Shown in pieces: positions 7,163-13,596 of a stretch of DNA of 17,179 nucleotides. The translations under genes were made by a program, and so were the position numbers. The notes beneath the pieces were generated by a model that was given only the letters and a program-made list of their open reading frames with translations, was not told where the DNA came from and ran no database searches. Position 1 is the first letter of the stretch. Each line of letters opens with the position of its first letter. Origin of the DNA: Campylobacterales bacterium. GTDB lineage: Bacteria; Campylobacterota; Campylobacteria; Campylobacterales; SZUA-545. Location of the stretch: assembly GCA_025800305.1 (NCBI GenBank), contig JAOXRY010000229.1:1-17179 (forward strand), read 5' to 3'.

Positions 7163-7842
7163 TCTAAAGTTAGTTTATAACCAACCCCTGAACTATTTGC
7201 AATAAGTCCGGATGGAACATTTTTTCTTAGAAGTTTTGTAAGACTTCTTAGAGACGCTTGAGCCATAGGTCTTCCTTGCCAAACTTCTCTTTCAATATCT
7301 TTATATGTTACAACTGTATTTCTATTCTTTAATAGAAGATCTAAAAGAAGTAACTCTTTTTTTGTTAAATGTTTTAGTTCACTTTCAAAATATACTTCTC
7401 TTGCATCAACATTGTAGTAACAACCTTCTTCAAATGTAACAACATTTCCATCACTTCCAAGAAGTTCTCTAGCACATCCAACCATCGCATCTAAAAGTGC
7501 TTCTTTCTTGTAAGGCTTTACAAGATACTTAGCTAGATAAAGTTCTGTTGCATCTAAAAGAATGTCTTTATCTGTATGAGCAGTTGTTATAATGACACAA
7601 GTCTTTCTATCTGACTTTCTAATATTCTGAATCGCTTCAATTCCTGTCATCTTAGGCATATTAATATCTGCAATGATGATATCAGGAGAGTGCTTTTCAT
7701 AAAGCTTTAAAGCTTCCTCACCATTTTTAGCTTCAATAATATTATCACAATATTTTTCAAGCATTTTAATAGTTATTTTCCTAACTGTTTGTTCATCCTC
7801 AGCATATAAGACTTTAAGGTTTTTCAGTATTTTGTATTCCAT
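7159..7842 (-). CDS. OmpR-type two-component response regulator
   Basis: This is a 227-aa DNA-binding response regulator. The receiver domain is at residues ~8-120: acidic pair Glu15-Asp16 (YAEDE), phospho-acceptor Asp59 (IIADINMPKMTG), switch Thr87 (ITTAH) and Lys109 (YLVKPY). A winged-helix Trans_reg_C domain covers ~135-225 (LTKKELLLLDLLLKN, then the recognition helix region and GVGYKLTLD). AGGAG, 6 bases before the ATG, overlaps the exbD stop and fixes the start at 7842 rather than the out-of-frame ATG 4 bases earlier. It is the last gene of a five-gene operon of membrane proteins. No histidine kinase accompanies it; FlgS nearby normally pairs with the NtrC-type FlgR, not with this class. 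Confidence 0.93.
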   Translation of the reverse strand: MEYKILKNLKVLYAEDEQTVRKITIKMLEKYCDNIIEAKNGEEALKLYEKHSPDIIIADINMPKMTGIEAIQNIRKSDRKTCVIITTAHTDKDILLDATELYLAKYLVKPYKKEALLDAMVGCARELLGSDGNVVTFEEGCYYNVDAREVYFESELKHLTKKELLLLDLLLKNRNTVVTYKDIEREVWQGRPMAQASLRSLTKLLRKNVPSGLIANSSGVGYKLTLD

Positions 7843-7851
7843 ACATTTCTC

Positions 7852-8238
7852 CTAATTTTTAGTCGTTACTATAGAAATTTTTTCTCTTTTTTGCGATTTA
7901 AGCAAGTCCACCACACTTATAAAAGTGTTAAATTTCGCTTCTTTATCACTTTTAACAGTAAATATAACATTTTTTTCATAAATTTTTATGATATTTTCCA
8001 ATTCTTTTAAAGAAACTTTCTTTTTATTAAAGAAAATATTGCCATTTCTATCAATAACTATGTTTTGATTATCTTCTTTTTTATCTCCATTGGCTGTTGT
8101 CTTAGCCTTAGGTAATTCAATTTTTATAACACCTTGAGAGATAAAAGTTGCTGTTGTAAGAACAATTACTAAAAGTACCAACATAACATCAATTAGCGGT
8201 ATCATATTAATGCTATTAAACTTATTTTTGTAAGTCAT
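7852..8238 (-). CDS. exbD: ExbD/TolR-family proton-channel subunit
   Basis: This inner-membrane protein works with ExbB to harvest the proton gradient and energise TonB or a similar partner. It is 128 aa: a short cytoplasmic tail, one membrane segment at about residues 14-35 and a periplasmic domain (~45-128). The key protonatable Asp17 is in place in the motif NMIPLIDVMLVLLVI. It starts 3 bases after the exbB stop and is followed after 9 bases by the response regulator. No TonB or TolA gene is in the window, so the energised partner is unknown, and assignment as ExbD rather than TolR rests on family similarity. Confidence 0.93.
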   Translation of the reverse strand: MTYKNKFNSINMIPLIDVMLVLLVIVLTTATFISQGVIKIELPKAKTTANGDKKEDNQNIVIDRNGNIFFNKKKVSLKELENIIKIYEKNVIFTVKSDKEAKFNTFISVVDLLKSQKREKISIVTTKN

Positions 8239-8241
8239 GAC

Positions 8242-8667
8242 TTATTTATCCTGAAGAATTATCCATTTTGTAAGAAGGACTTCTACTTTTCTTACAAGTA
8301 GATTGTAAAAAATCATAGAGGGGATTGCCACAACAAGTCCTAAAGCTGTAGCTTTCAATGCTAATCCTAAGCCAACCATAATAGTTTTTGTCTCAACAAA
8401 TCCACTTTCTCCAATAGCAAAAAATGTTGCCATGATTCCAAGGACTGTCCCTAAAAGCCCTACATAAGGAGCGTTAGATCCAATAGTAGAAATAAGTGTT
8501 AGGTTATTGGAAAGCTCGATTTCCAATTCATCTTTATTGGTGTACTCTTCCAGCTTAATAGATCGATATCTTAACAGCCTCTCAATAATTAAAAATGTGG
8601 CGATAAATCCCATAAGACCTAAGACAGAGAAAGTCCCTATCTCTACTAGATCTTTAAGTTCACCCAT
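8242..8667 (-). CDS. exbB: ExbB/TolQ-family proton-channel subunit (short form)
   Basis: This is an inner-membrane proton-channel subunit partnering ExbD. At 141 aa it is the compact form known in Campylobacterota, far shorter than E. coli ExbB (244 aa). Membrane segments are visible at about 11-30, 62-85 (the conserved APYVGLLGTVLGIM stretch) and 103-128 (LALKATALGLVVAIPSMIFYN, the other family hallmark). The first 8 bases overlap the 3' end of the M48 protease gene, so translation is coupled. exbD follows after 3 bases. Confidence 0.92.
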   Translation of the reverse strand: MGELKDLVEIGTFSVLGLMGFIATFLIIERLLRYRSIKLEEYTNKDELEIELSNNLTLISTIGSNAPYVGLLGTVLGIMATFFAIGESGFVETKTIMVGLGLALKATALGLVVAIPSMIFYNLLVRKVEVLLTKWIILQDK

Positions 8668-9922
8668 CTTCTGCCATCTTCACAATATCAATTTCTTCAT
8701 TATTTGGCTTGTTATATGGAACACCCATTTTTTCCAATCTTTCAATTACTCCTGGATGGGTTTCATAAAAGATCTTATGTAAAATATGAGAAAGAGGAAA
8801 TTTTTTATTTTCATTACTTAGTTTGATTAGAGCACTTCCCATATCCTGCGTTGTTTGAACTTCACCACCGAACTCATCAGCCGCAAACTCATTTTCTCTT
8901 GAGAGAATATTAATCAAAGGCATTGCAAAGAAAAATATTGGAGTTGAAAAAATCATAAAAAGAGCAATTAAAATATGTGTACTTGGATAAAGTCCCAAAT
9001 CCTCATAGATATATGTAGGAATATTTCCAAACAGTGCTAAGATAAATAGCAATAATCCACCCATTATTGCTATATTTTTTAAAATATCTTTGTGTTTAAA
9101 GTGTCCTAACTCATGTCCTAAGACAGCTAAAAGCTCATTAGTCGTTAATTTTTCAATCAGAGTATCGTAAAGAACAACTCTTTTTGTTTTTCCTAGGCCA
9201 CCAAAGTAAGCATTAAGCCTTGAATCTCTTTTACTTGCATCCACTTTAAAAATCCCAGAGATCTTAAAACCTTCTCTCTCTAATAACTTTCCAATCTCCA
9301 CACCTAAAGGAGTTTCATCCATTGGAGTAAACTTATCAAACATTAATGCTCTAATTGTTGGGAAAAGCATGTTAATCAAAATAATCACAGAAAATAAAAA
9401 TATAAAAGTATAGATCCACCAGTTTTCAGAACTTTCTAAAAACCACGCTACTCCAGCAACAACAACAGAAGTTAAAACAAGTCCAATAACTCCACCTTTA
9501 ATTTCATCAGCTATAAATAATTTTAGTGTTGAATTATTAAATCCAAATTTTTTATCTATTACAAACTTTTCATATAATCCAAAAGGAAGAGTTAAAACAT
9601 ATCCAACAATTACAAAAAGATCTATAAAAATAACACTTTGTAAAATTGAGTTAGTCTGATTAGCAACAAGTGTTGATAGATAATCCAAACCAAAACCAAG
9701 CCAGAAGAAAAATAAAAATAGATCAAAAAATGAAGATACTATAGAAAATTTCTCTTTTGCCATCTCATAGTTGGCAGCTTCTACCCACTTTGAGTTATCC
9801 AACAACACAGGAGTTGTAGATCTTTTCTCTAAGATAAAGCCAAAGTTCATCACAGATATATAGACTTTTGTTAAACCATATAAGGCATATACTCCTAAGA
9901 CTAAATAAATACTACTGTCCAT
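8660..9922 (-). CDS. Membrane zinc metalloprotease, M48 family (Ste24-like)
   Basis: This is a 420-aa integral membrane protease. The zinc motif HELGH is at residues 270-274, and the third ligand is probably Glu345 in SRENEFAADEFG. The upstream segment NAYFGGLGKTKRVVLYDTLI (237-256) and the downstream THPGVIERLEKMG (388-400) are the Ste24/M48A pattern rather than the shorter HtpX. Hydrophobic segments lie near 5-25, 62-85, 95-115, 143-162, 168-190, 283-300 and 315-340. In bacteria such proteins are thought to handle membrane-protein quality control; the prenyl-protein substrate of the eukaryotic enzyme is not expected. Its start overlaps the CNNM gene by 11 bases, and its end overlaps exbB by 8 bases. 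Confidence 0.93.
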   Translation of the reverse strand: MDSSIYLVLGVYALYGLTKVYISVMNFGFILEKRSTTPVLLDNSKWVEAANYEMAKEKFSIVSSFFDLFLFFFWLGFGLDYLSTLVANQTNSILQSVIFIDLFVIVGYVLTLPFGLYEKFVIDKKFGFNNSTLKLFIADEIKGGVIGLVLTSVVVAGVAWFLESSENWWIYTFIFLFSVIILINMLFPTIRALMFDKFTPMDETPLGVEIGKLLEREGFKISGIFKVDASKRDSRLNAYFGGLGKTKRVVLYDTLIEKLTTNELLAVLGHELGHFKHKDILKNIAIMGGLLLFILALFGNIPTYIYEDLGLYPSTHILIALFMIFSTPIFFFAMPLINILSRENEFAADEFGGEVQTTQDMGSALIKLSNENKKFPLSHILHKIFYETHPGVIERLEKMGVPYNKPNNEEIDIVKMAEDG

Positions 9923-10940
9923 TATGTTTCTCTTTCATTTTTTTCTTTGCCAACTCTTGAAGATCTTCAACTTTATCAAGTTCATCCATAATCTCAACAC
10001 CTAAAAGTGTCTCAATGGCATCTTCTAGTGTTACAATTCCCATTGTCTGTCCATAAGAGTCGTGGACTATGAAAAGATGCTCTTTTTTCTTAATAAAAAG
10101 ATCCATAGCTTTTGTTAGAGGAACATTTTCAGAAATATGAAAAACTGGCTTCATAAGCTCTTCAACTTTCACACTATCTTTTCCTTCAATTTTATTAACC
10201 AAAATCTTATTTTTAAAAACAAGCCCTATGATATCATCAATTGTTCCATCGTAAACAGGGACACGAGAGTGGGTGTTATAGTCTTCTAATTTTAAAAAAT
10301 CAGAGGCAGTTGTTCCTTTTTCAACAGCAAACATAACTGTACTAGGAGTCATTACCTCTTTTACTTTTGTGTCTTTAAACTCAAAAAGTTTTTCCAGTAA
10401 ATCCCCCTCTTTTTCTGTAACAACCCCATCTTTTTCCCCCATCTCTGCAAAAGCTAAGATCTCTTCTCTGGAAACTTTAGAGTCGTCACCTTTTTTAATA
10501 GCTTTTGTGATTGATTGACCAATAATAATAAAGGGATAAGCAAATTTCGTTAACCACATAATTGTGTAAGCTGATGGAATTGCAAGTTTTTGCCAGTAAA
10601 CTGCACCAATAGTTTTTGGAACAATTTCACTTAAATATAAAACACCTAAAGTTAATATAACAGAAGCAATAAACATATACTCCTCACCAAAAAGTCTCAT
10701 AGTCTCAGCACCAACTCCAGCAGCACCTACTGTATGGGCAATTGTGTTAAGAGTTAAGATACCAGATATAGAAGAGTCGATTTCCTCTTTTACCTTTTTA
10801 AGCACCTCACCATTTTTACCATTTTGACTAACAGTTAATTCAACAAATGAAGGGGTTACTGAAAGAAGCACTGCTTCTAAGACTGAACATAAAAAAGAAA
10901 CGGCAATTGCGCCGAAAAAATAAAAAAGTATTAGTTCCAT
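9912..10940 (-). CDS. CNNM-domain / CBS-pair membrane protein
   Basis: This 342-aa protein has an N-terminal CNNM transmembrane domain (DUF21, residues ~1-150) with four hydrophobic stretches and the hallmark SEIVPKTIG (104-112). A CBS pair follows at ~195-315 (VKEVMTPSTVMFAV ... THSRVPVYDG ... MGIVTLEDAIETLLG). The family includes the CorC/YfjD proteins and the animal CNNM magnesium transporters; Mg/Co export or sensing is the known theme. The C-terminal CorC_HlyC domain is missing: only ~25 charged residues follow the CBS pair. It is the first gene of an operon that continues into the M48 protease with an 11-base overlap. The start is the only sensible ATG; the binding site is weak. Confidence 0.92.
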   Translation of the reverse strand: MELILFYFFGAIAVSFLCSVLEAVLLSVTPSFVELTVSQNGKNGEVLKKVKEEIDSSISGILTLNTIAHTVGAAGVGAETMRLFGEEYMFIASVILTLGVLYLSEIVPKTIGAVYWQKLAIPSAYTIMWLTKFAYPFIIIGQSITKAIKKGDDSKVSREEILAFAEMGEKDGVVTEKEGDLLEKLFEFKDTKVKEVMTPSTVMFAVEKGTTASDFLKLEDYNTHSRVPVYDGTIDDIIGLVFKNKILVNKIEGKDSVKVEELMKPVFHISENVPLTKAMDLFIKKKEHLFIVHDSYGQTMGIVTLEDAIETLLGVEIMDELDKVEDLQELAKKKMKEKHNGQ

Positions 10941-11038
10941 GTTTTAAAGACCGTAGCCTTTATCTTATTCCTTTGACTTATTATTTGGCAGAGGGGTTTT
11001 GTTTTCAGTTAACCCTACCTATTTTTTCAAGGTTCGAT

Positions 11039-11044
11039 TTTATA
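11039..11044 (-). promoter_or_regulatory. Possible -10 box (TATAAA) for the CNNM-M48-exbBD-regulator operon
   Basis: On the minus strand this hexamer lies in the context TTGTATAAAATCG. It would start a transcript near 11032 with a ~90-base leader. The lipoprotein gene reads the other way from 11097, so this is the divergent control region. Support is by consensus only. Confidence 0.4.
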
Positions 11045-11096
11045 CAAAATTCCCTTTAATGGTTGGTTTTATCTATTAAAATGTATCATTAGATTA

Positions 11097-11570
11097 ATGA
11101 AATTTTTATACCTTTTTTCTATTTTTTTACTGTTTACGGGTTGTAGCATTGACTTATCTGACGATGAGACAAAAGAGGTACAATGTGTTACAACTACTTA
11201 TGGTCAAGTTGGAGAGTGTGCCACTCTTGGAGGAAAAGTCATGACTGGACAATGGGATGTTTATGACGGAAACATAACTGCAACAATAGAAAATAATGAA
11301 ACAAATCTAACGAGTTATTCATTCACCAAATACAAACTAAAGTATATTTTGCAACTAAAATCAGATGGTATTTGTTGGCACAAAGATAGAGAATCTAATT
11401 TTAATACTGTCAATAAAACTTATCAATGGGCTGTAGAAAACAAAGATCTTATTATTGTTGATTATACAAATACACAAAAACCTTATAGATTCTTAGCCAG
11501 TGATTCTGATTCAAATCTGATTATGAAAGATGGTGATTCAGTTGGTTATCTTTTTGAAAAATACAACTAG
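11097..11570 (+). CDS. Predicted lipoprotein of unknown function, 157 aa
   Basis: The N-terminus MKFLYLFSIFLLFTGC is a lipoprotein signal peptide with the lipidated Cys at residue 16. Ser at +2 favours the outer membrane. A short acidic linker (LSDDETKE) follows, then a Cys pair (30 and 41) and a further Cys (93). The mature domain (~30-157) looks like a small beta-rich fold with repeated Trp/Tyr/Thr. I do not recognise the family. No clear ribosome binding site precedes the ATG, and a possible -10 (TATTAAAAT, ~11071-11079) lies very close, so the transcript may have a very short leader. Its TAG stop overlaps the AGGAG that appears to serve flgS, so the two are probably co-transcribed. Confidence 0.85.
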   Translation: MKFLYLFSIFLLFTGCSIDLSDDETKEVQCVTTTYGQVGECATLGGKVMTGQWDVYDGNITATIENNETNLTSYSFTKYKLKYILQLKSDGICWHKDRESNFNTVNKTYQWAVENKDLIIVDYTNTQKPYRFLASDSDSNLIMKDGDSVGYLFEKYN

Positions 11571-11612
11571 GAGCTTCTTATCGACATCTCCCAATACCTA
11601 ACCCCTGATGAT

Positions 11613-12572
11613 GTGAAACTTTTCATCGAGCAATATGCTGAAGTTGAAAAGCAGATGAAAGTTGCAAAAGAAGAACACAAAAGAGTTGAAGATCTTTTTA
11701 TTGGTGTTATTGCTCTTTTACCTATTGCTGTGTGGGTTTTGGAAAATGATGGAAAAATCCACATGCAAAATCAAAAAGCAAAAGAGATTGGTCTAGATAT
11801 TTCTTCAATTAATTTGGAAAAAGATCACGATACAGAGATTGAAAGAAACGAGAAAAACTATATTCTTCAAATTGCCCATTTTGATGATAAAGTAATTATC
11901 TCTGCCACAGACAATACAAAAGTCAAGCAAAATGAGAGACTTCTTTCTATGGGAAAAATGGCAGCCCACCTTGCCCATGAGATTAGAAATCCAATCGGTG
12001 CTGTTCAAGTTCTAACTTCAACGCTTTTTAATAGAGTGGACTTTAAAACAAAACCTATTGTTTTAGAAATTAAAAAATCCATTTGGAGAGTAGAGAGAAT
12101 TGTAAAAGCTACACTTCTTTTCTCAAAAGGTGTTACTTTAAACCCAAAAGAGTTTTATTTTGATGACTTGAAAGATGAGTTAAGCCTTATTACCAATAAC
12201 TATTCCTATTCTAAAGATATAGAATTTGCTTACTCTCTTCCAAAAACCTCTTTAAAAGCAGATTTTGATCTTCTTGGAATGGTTTTACAAAACATGATTA
12301 TCAATGCAATTGATGCAATAGAGGATACTGATGAAGATGAAGGCCTTATTGAGATATTATACCAAGAGAACCATGGATTTCATATATTAAAAGTCTACGA
12401 TAGTGGAAAAGATTTTGAAGATAAAGATATCCTTTTTCAAGCTTTTAAATCAACAAAAACAAAAGGAAATGGTTTAGGTCTAGCTCTGTCAAAACAGATA
12501 ATTGATGCCCATAAAGGAAACATTACCCTTTGTAATGAAAGAAAAGGCTTTATAATTAGCCTTCCTATTTAA
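11613..12572 (+). CDS. flgS: Flagellar-regulon histidine kinase FlgS (NtrB-like)
   Basis: FlgS is the cytoplasmic kinase that phosphorylates the sigma-54 activator FlgR to switch on rod/hook flagellar genes in Campylobacterota. It has 319 aa from GTG at 11613 and no membrane segments. A coiled N-terminus and a PAS-like segment (~31-100) are followed by the H-box MAAHLAHEIRNPIG with phospho-acceptor His122. The ATPase domain shows the N-box (NMIINAIDAIED, Asn231), the G1 box VYDSGKDF (261-268) and the G2 box KGNGLGLALS (284-293). The GTG lacks any ribosome binding site. The same frame is open back to 11571 and reads sensibly (IDISQYLTPDDV), with AGGAG 6 bases before an ATC at 11580, so the true protein may be 330 aa. 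The 3' end overlaps the convergent hydrolase by 8 bases. Confidence 0.87.
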   Translation: MKLFIEQYAEVEKQMKVAKEEHKRVEDLFIGVIALLPIAVWVLENDGKIHMQNQKAKEIGLDISSINLEKDHDTEIERNEKNYILQIAHFDDKVIISATDNTKVKQNERLLSMGKMAAHLAHEIRNPIGAVQVLTSTLFNRVDFKTKPIVLEIKKSIWRVERIVKATLLFSKGVTLNPKEFYFDDLKDELSLITNNYSYSKDIEFAYSLPKTSLKADFDLLGMVLQNMIINAIDAIEDTDEDEGLIEILYQENHGFHILKVYDSGKDFEDKDILFQAFKSTKTKGNGLGLALSKQIIDAHKGNITLCNERKGFIISLPI

Positions 12573-13107
12573 TTAGTTTACTTATCTCTTTAAATTTTTC
12601 ATGTTTAGCACTGGCTAAAACTTCAAAAAGAAATGACTCATAAGTTGTTGGTACAATTCCAGCCTGAATCATTCTATCCATAGCTACTTTTTTATCATTC
12701 TCTTTTCTAGAACTTACACAGTCCTCTACAACAAATACTTTATAACCTCTATTTTTAAGATCTAAAGCAGTTTGTAAAACACAGATGTGAGTTTCGATAC
12801 CAAAAACAATTGCATACTCTTTCCCTTTTTTTTGGATCTCTTCTAATGTAAAATCATTTCTACAACAAGAAAAAGTAGTTTTTTCAAAGCCTGTGTAATC
12901 TCCTAAGATCTTCTGTAATGAAGGAACTGTTTCTCCTAAGCCCTGTTTATACTGTTCATTAACAATTAAAGGTAATGCAAGAGTTTTTACACCTTTTAAT
13001 AAGATCTCCATATTCTTTAAAACTTCCTCTTTTTTATCCATTACAGGAAGAAGTCTCTCTTGAATATCAACCATAACTACTAAACAGTTATCTAAATTTG
13101 GATTCAT
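12565..13107 (-). CDS. Isochorismatase-family cysteine hydrolase
   Basis: This is a 180-aa cytoplasmic alpha/beta hydrolase of the isochorismatase/nicotinamidase superfamily. The catalytic triad is visible: Asp14 (MVDIQERLL), Lys76 (FEKTTFS) and Cys109 in GIETHICVLQTALDL, with the usual cis-peptide preceding. It lacks the extra ArCP domain of EntB and the metal-binding DxHxxxH of nicotinamidase, so it is closer to the YcaC-like proteins of unknown substrate. The start has AAGGA 7 bases upstream. It is transcribed leftwards, possibly from the strong promoter at 13243-13271 via a ~130-base leader containing a GC hairpin. It converges on flgS with overlapping ends. Confidence 0.93.
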   Translation of the reverse strand: MNPNLDNCLVVMVDIQERLLPVMDKKEEVLKNMEILLKGVKTLALPLIVNEQYKQGLGETVPSLQKILGDYTGFEKTTFSCCRNDFTLEEIQKKGKEYAIVFGIETHICVLQTALDLKNRGYKVFVVEDCVSSRKENDKKVAMDRMIQAGIVPTTYESFLFEVLASAKHEKFKEISKLIK

Positions 13108-13156
13108 AATTTTTCCTTGAAAATTGGGGATTTAATTAAAAAGATAAGATAAGAAC

Positions 13157-13180
13157 CGGGACACCAACCAAAGTGCCCCG
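13157..13180 (-). terminator. GC-rich hairpin with U-rich tail: terminator or attenuator before the hydrolase gene
   Basis: In the minus-strand RNA, CGGGGCAC (13180-13173) pairs with GTGTCCCG (13164-13157), 8 bp with one G-U, around an 8-base loop UUUGGUUG. It is followed by a U-rich tail (about 13156-13136) ending in UUUUU. It stands between the strong leftward promoter and the hydrolase start. It could end a ~95-nt small RNA or act as an attenuator. The U5 is about 14 bases from the stem, which is farther than ideal. Confidence 0.5.
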
Positions 13181-13242
13181 ATAAGCAACCAAACAAATCC
13201 TAACGTAAACCAAAACGCTAAGGATCTAAAATAAGCGAGTTA

Positions 13243-13271
13243 ATTCTAACTAATTCCCCAGCATATGTCAA
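13243..13271 (-). promoter_or_regulatory. Near-consensus sigma-70 promoter reading leftwards
   Basis: On the minus strand TTGACA (13271-13266), a spacer of exactly 17 bases and TAGAAT (13248-13243) match the classical consensus almost fully. Campylobacterota promoters usually lack a -35 box, so such a match suggests a strongly expressed RNA. The transcript would start near 13236. Confidence 0.7.
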
Positions 13272-13333
13272 GAAAAATTTTATTTTTTTCACACACTATC
13301 TCTCATTATGGAAAATTTTTTGCTACCTTGTAA

Positions 13334-13339
13334 TATAAT
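13334..13339 (+). promoter_or_regulatory. -10 box (TATAAT) of the 6S RNA candidate
   Basis: A perfect TATAAT is preceded by T-rich DNA without a -35 box, the normal pattern for this phylum. Transcription would start about 7 bases downstream, near A13346, exactly where the RNA's closing stem begins at 13347. Confidence 0.75.
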
Positions 13340-13345
13340 TATAAC

Positions 13346-13545
13346 ACTGGACGGTGACGCTAACCGTTTAATATTTGGGTCCATACTGTTTTTTTGGAAG
13401 AACGGTTTCTAAGACCTGTGTGACGATGGCTTCGTTTGAGCTATGTCTTTTGACGGCGAGAAGTTGTGGCCTAATGGTTTTGATAGTTCTTATTTGTCAG
13501 TCTTTACTGACCAAAATAACTTGCGAGAACGCCCGTCTGGTATTA
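13346..13545 (+). ncRNA. ssrS: Candidate 6S RNA (purD-motif RNA of epsilonproteobacteria)
   Basis: 6S RNA mimics an open promoter and sequesters the housekeeping RNA polymerase. The ends pair as a closing stem: CUGGACGG (13347-13354) with CCGUCUGG (13533-13540). Further in, a rod is possible: UAUUUGGGUC (13372-13381) with GACCAAAAUA (13509-13518), one mismatch; AAGAAC (13398-13403) with GUUCUU (13486-13491); AAGACC (~13411-13416) with GGUUUU (~13477-13482). A small GCG-AGAA-CGC hairpin (13523-13532) lies on the 3' side of the large internal bubble. Size (~195-200 nt), rod shape and bubble match 6S. The conserved 'purD' motif of this group, found before purD, was later recognised as 6S; purD lies 2.2 kb downstream here. 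Alternative local hairpins exist (13362-13407, 13422-13447, 13496-13511), so covariance testing is needed. Confidence 0.7.
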
Positions 13546-13557
13546 TAGTTTAGCAGA

Positions 13558-13596
13558 GAAAAGGAAACAAAATGCCTCCTTTTCCCCTACTTTTTT
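13558..13596. terminator. Terminator after the 6S candidate, shared with the convergent chemoreceptor gene
   Basis: GAAAAGGA (13558-13565) pairs with TCCTTTTC (13577-13584), 8 bp with an 11-base loop. A T6 run at 13591-13596 follows for rightward transcription and overlaps the stop codon of the leftward chemoreceptor gene. On the minus strand only a weaker T-rich stretch follows the stem. A transcript reaching this point would be ~250 nt, so the mature 6S end would need trimming. Confidence 0.6.

Larger units (their letters stand above)
13108..13594. other. Non-coding stretch holding two divergent RNA units
   Basis: No protein gene is supported in these 487 bases. The left half (13141-13271) has a consensus promoter and hairpin reading leftwards. 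The right half (13334-13596) has a TATAAT box, a structured RNA and a terminator reading rightwards. The 60 bases between the two promoters are AT-rich and show nothing else. Confidence 0.8.

Noticed and set aside
10990..11025. Hairpin GGGTT/AACCC in the CNNM-lipoprotein spacer
   Set aside because: Only 5 bp with a 12-base loop and no T-run; not distinguishable from chance.
13362..13511. Multi-branched fold of the 13346-13545 RNA (hairpins at 13362-13407, 13422-13447, 13496-13511), suggesting a riboswitch or ribozyme
   Set aside because: The local hairpins are real alternatives, but the nested long-range helices give a simpler 6S-like rod, and no RNase P, tmRNA, SRP or riboswitch signature could be found.
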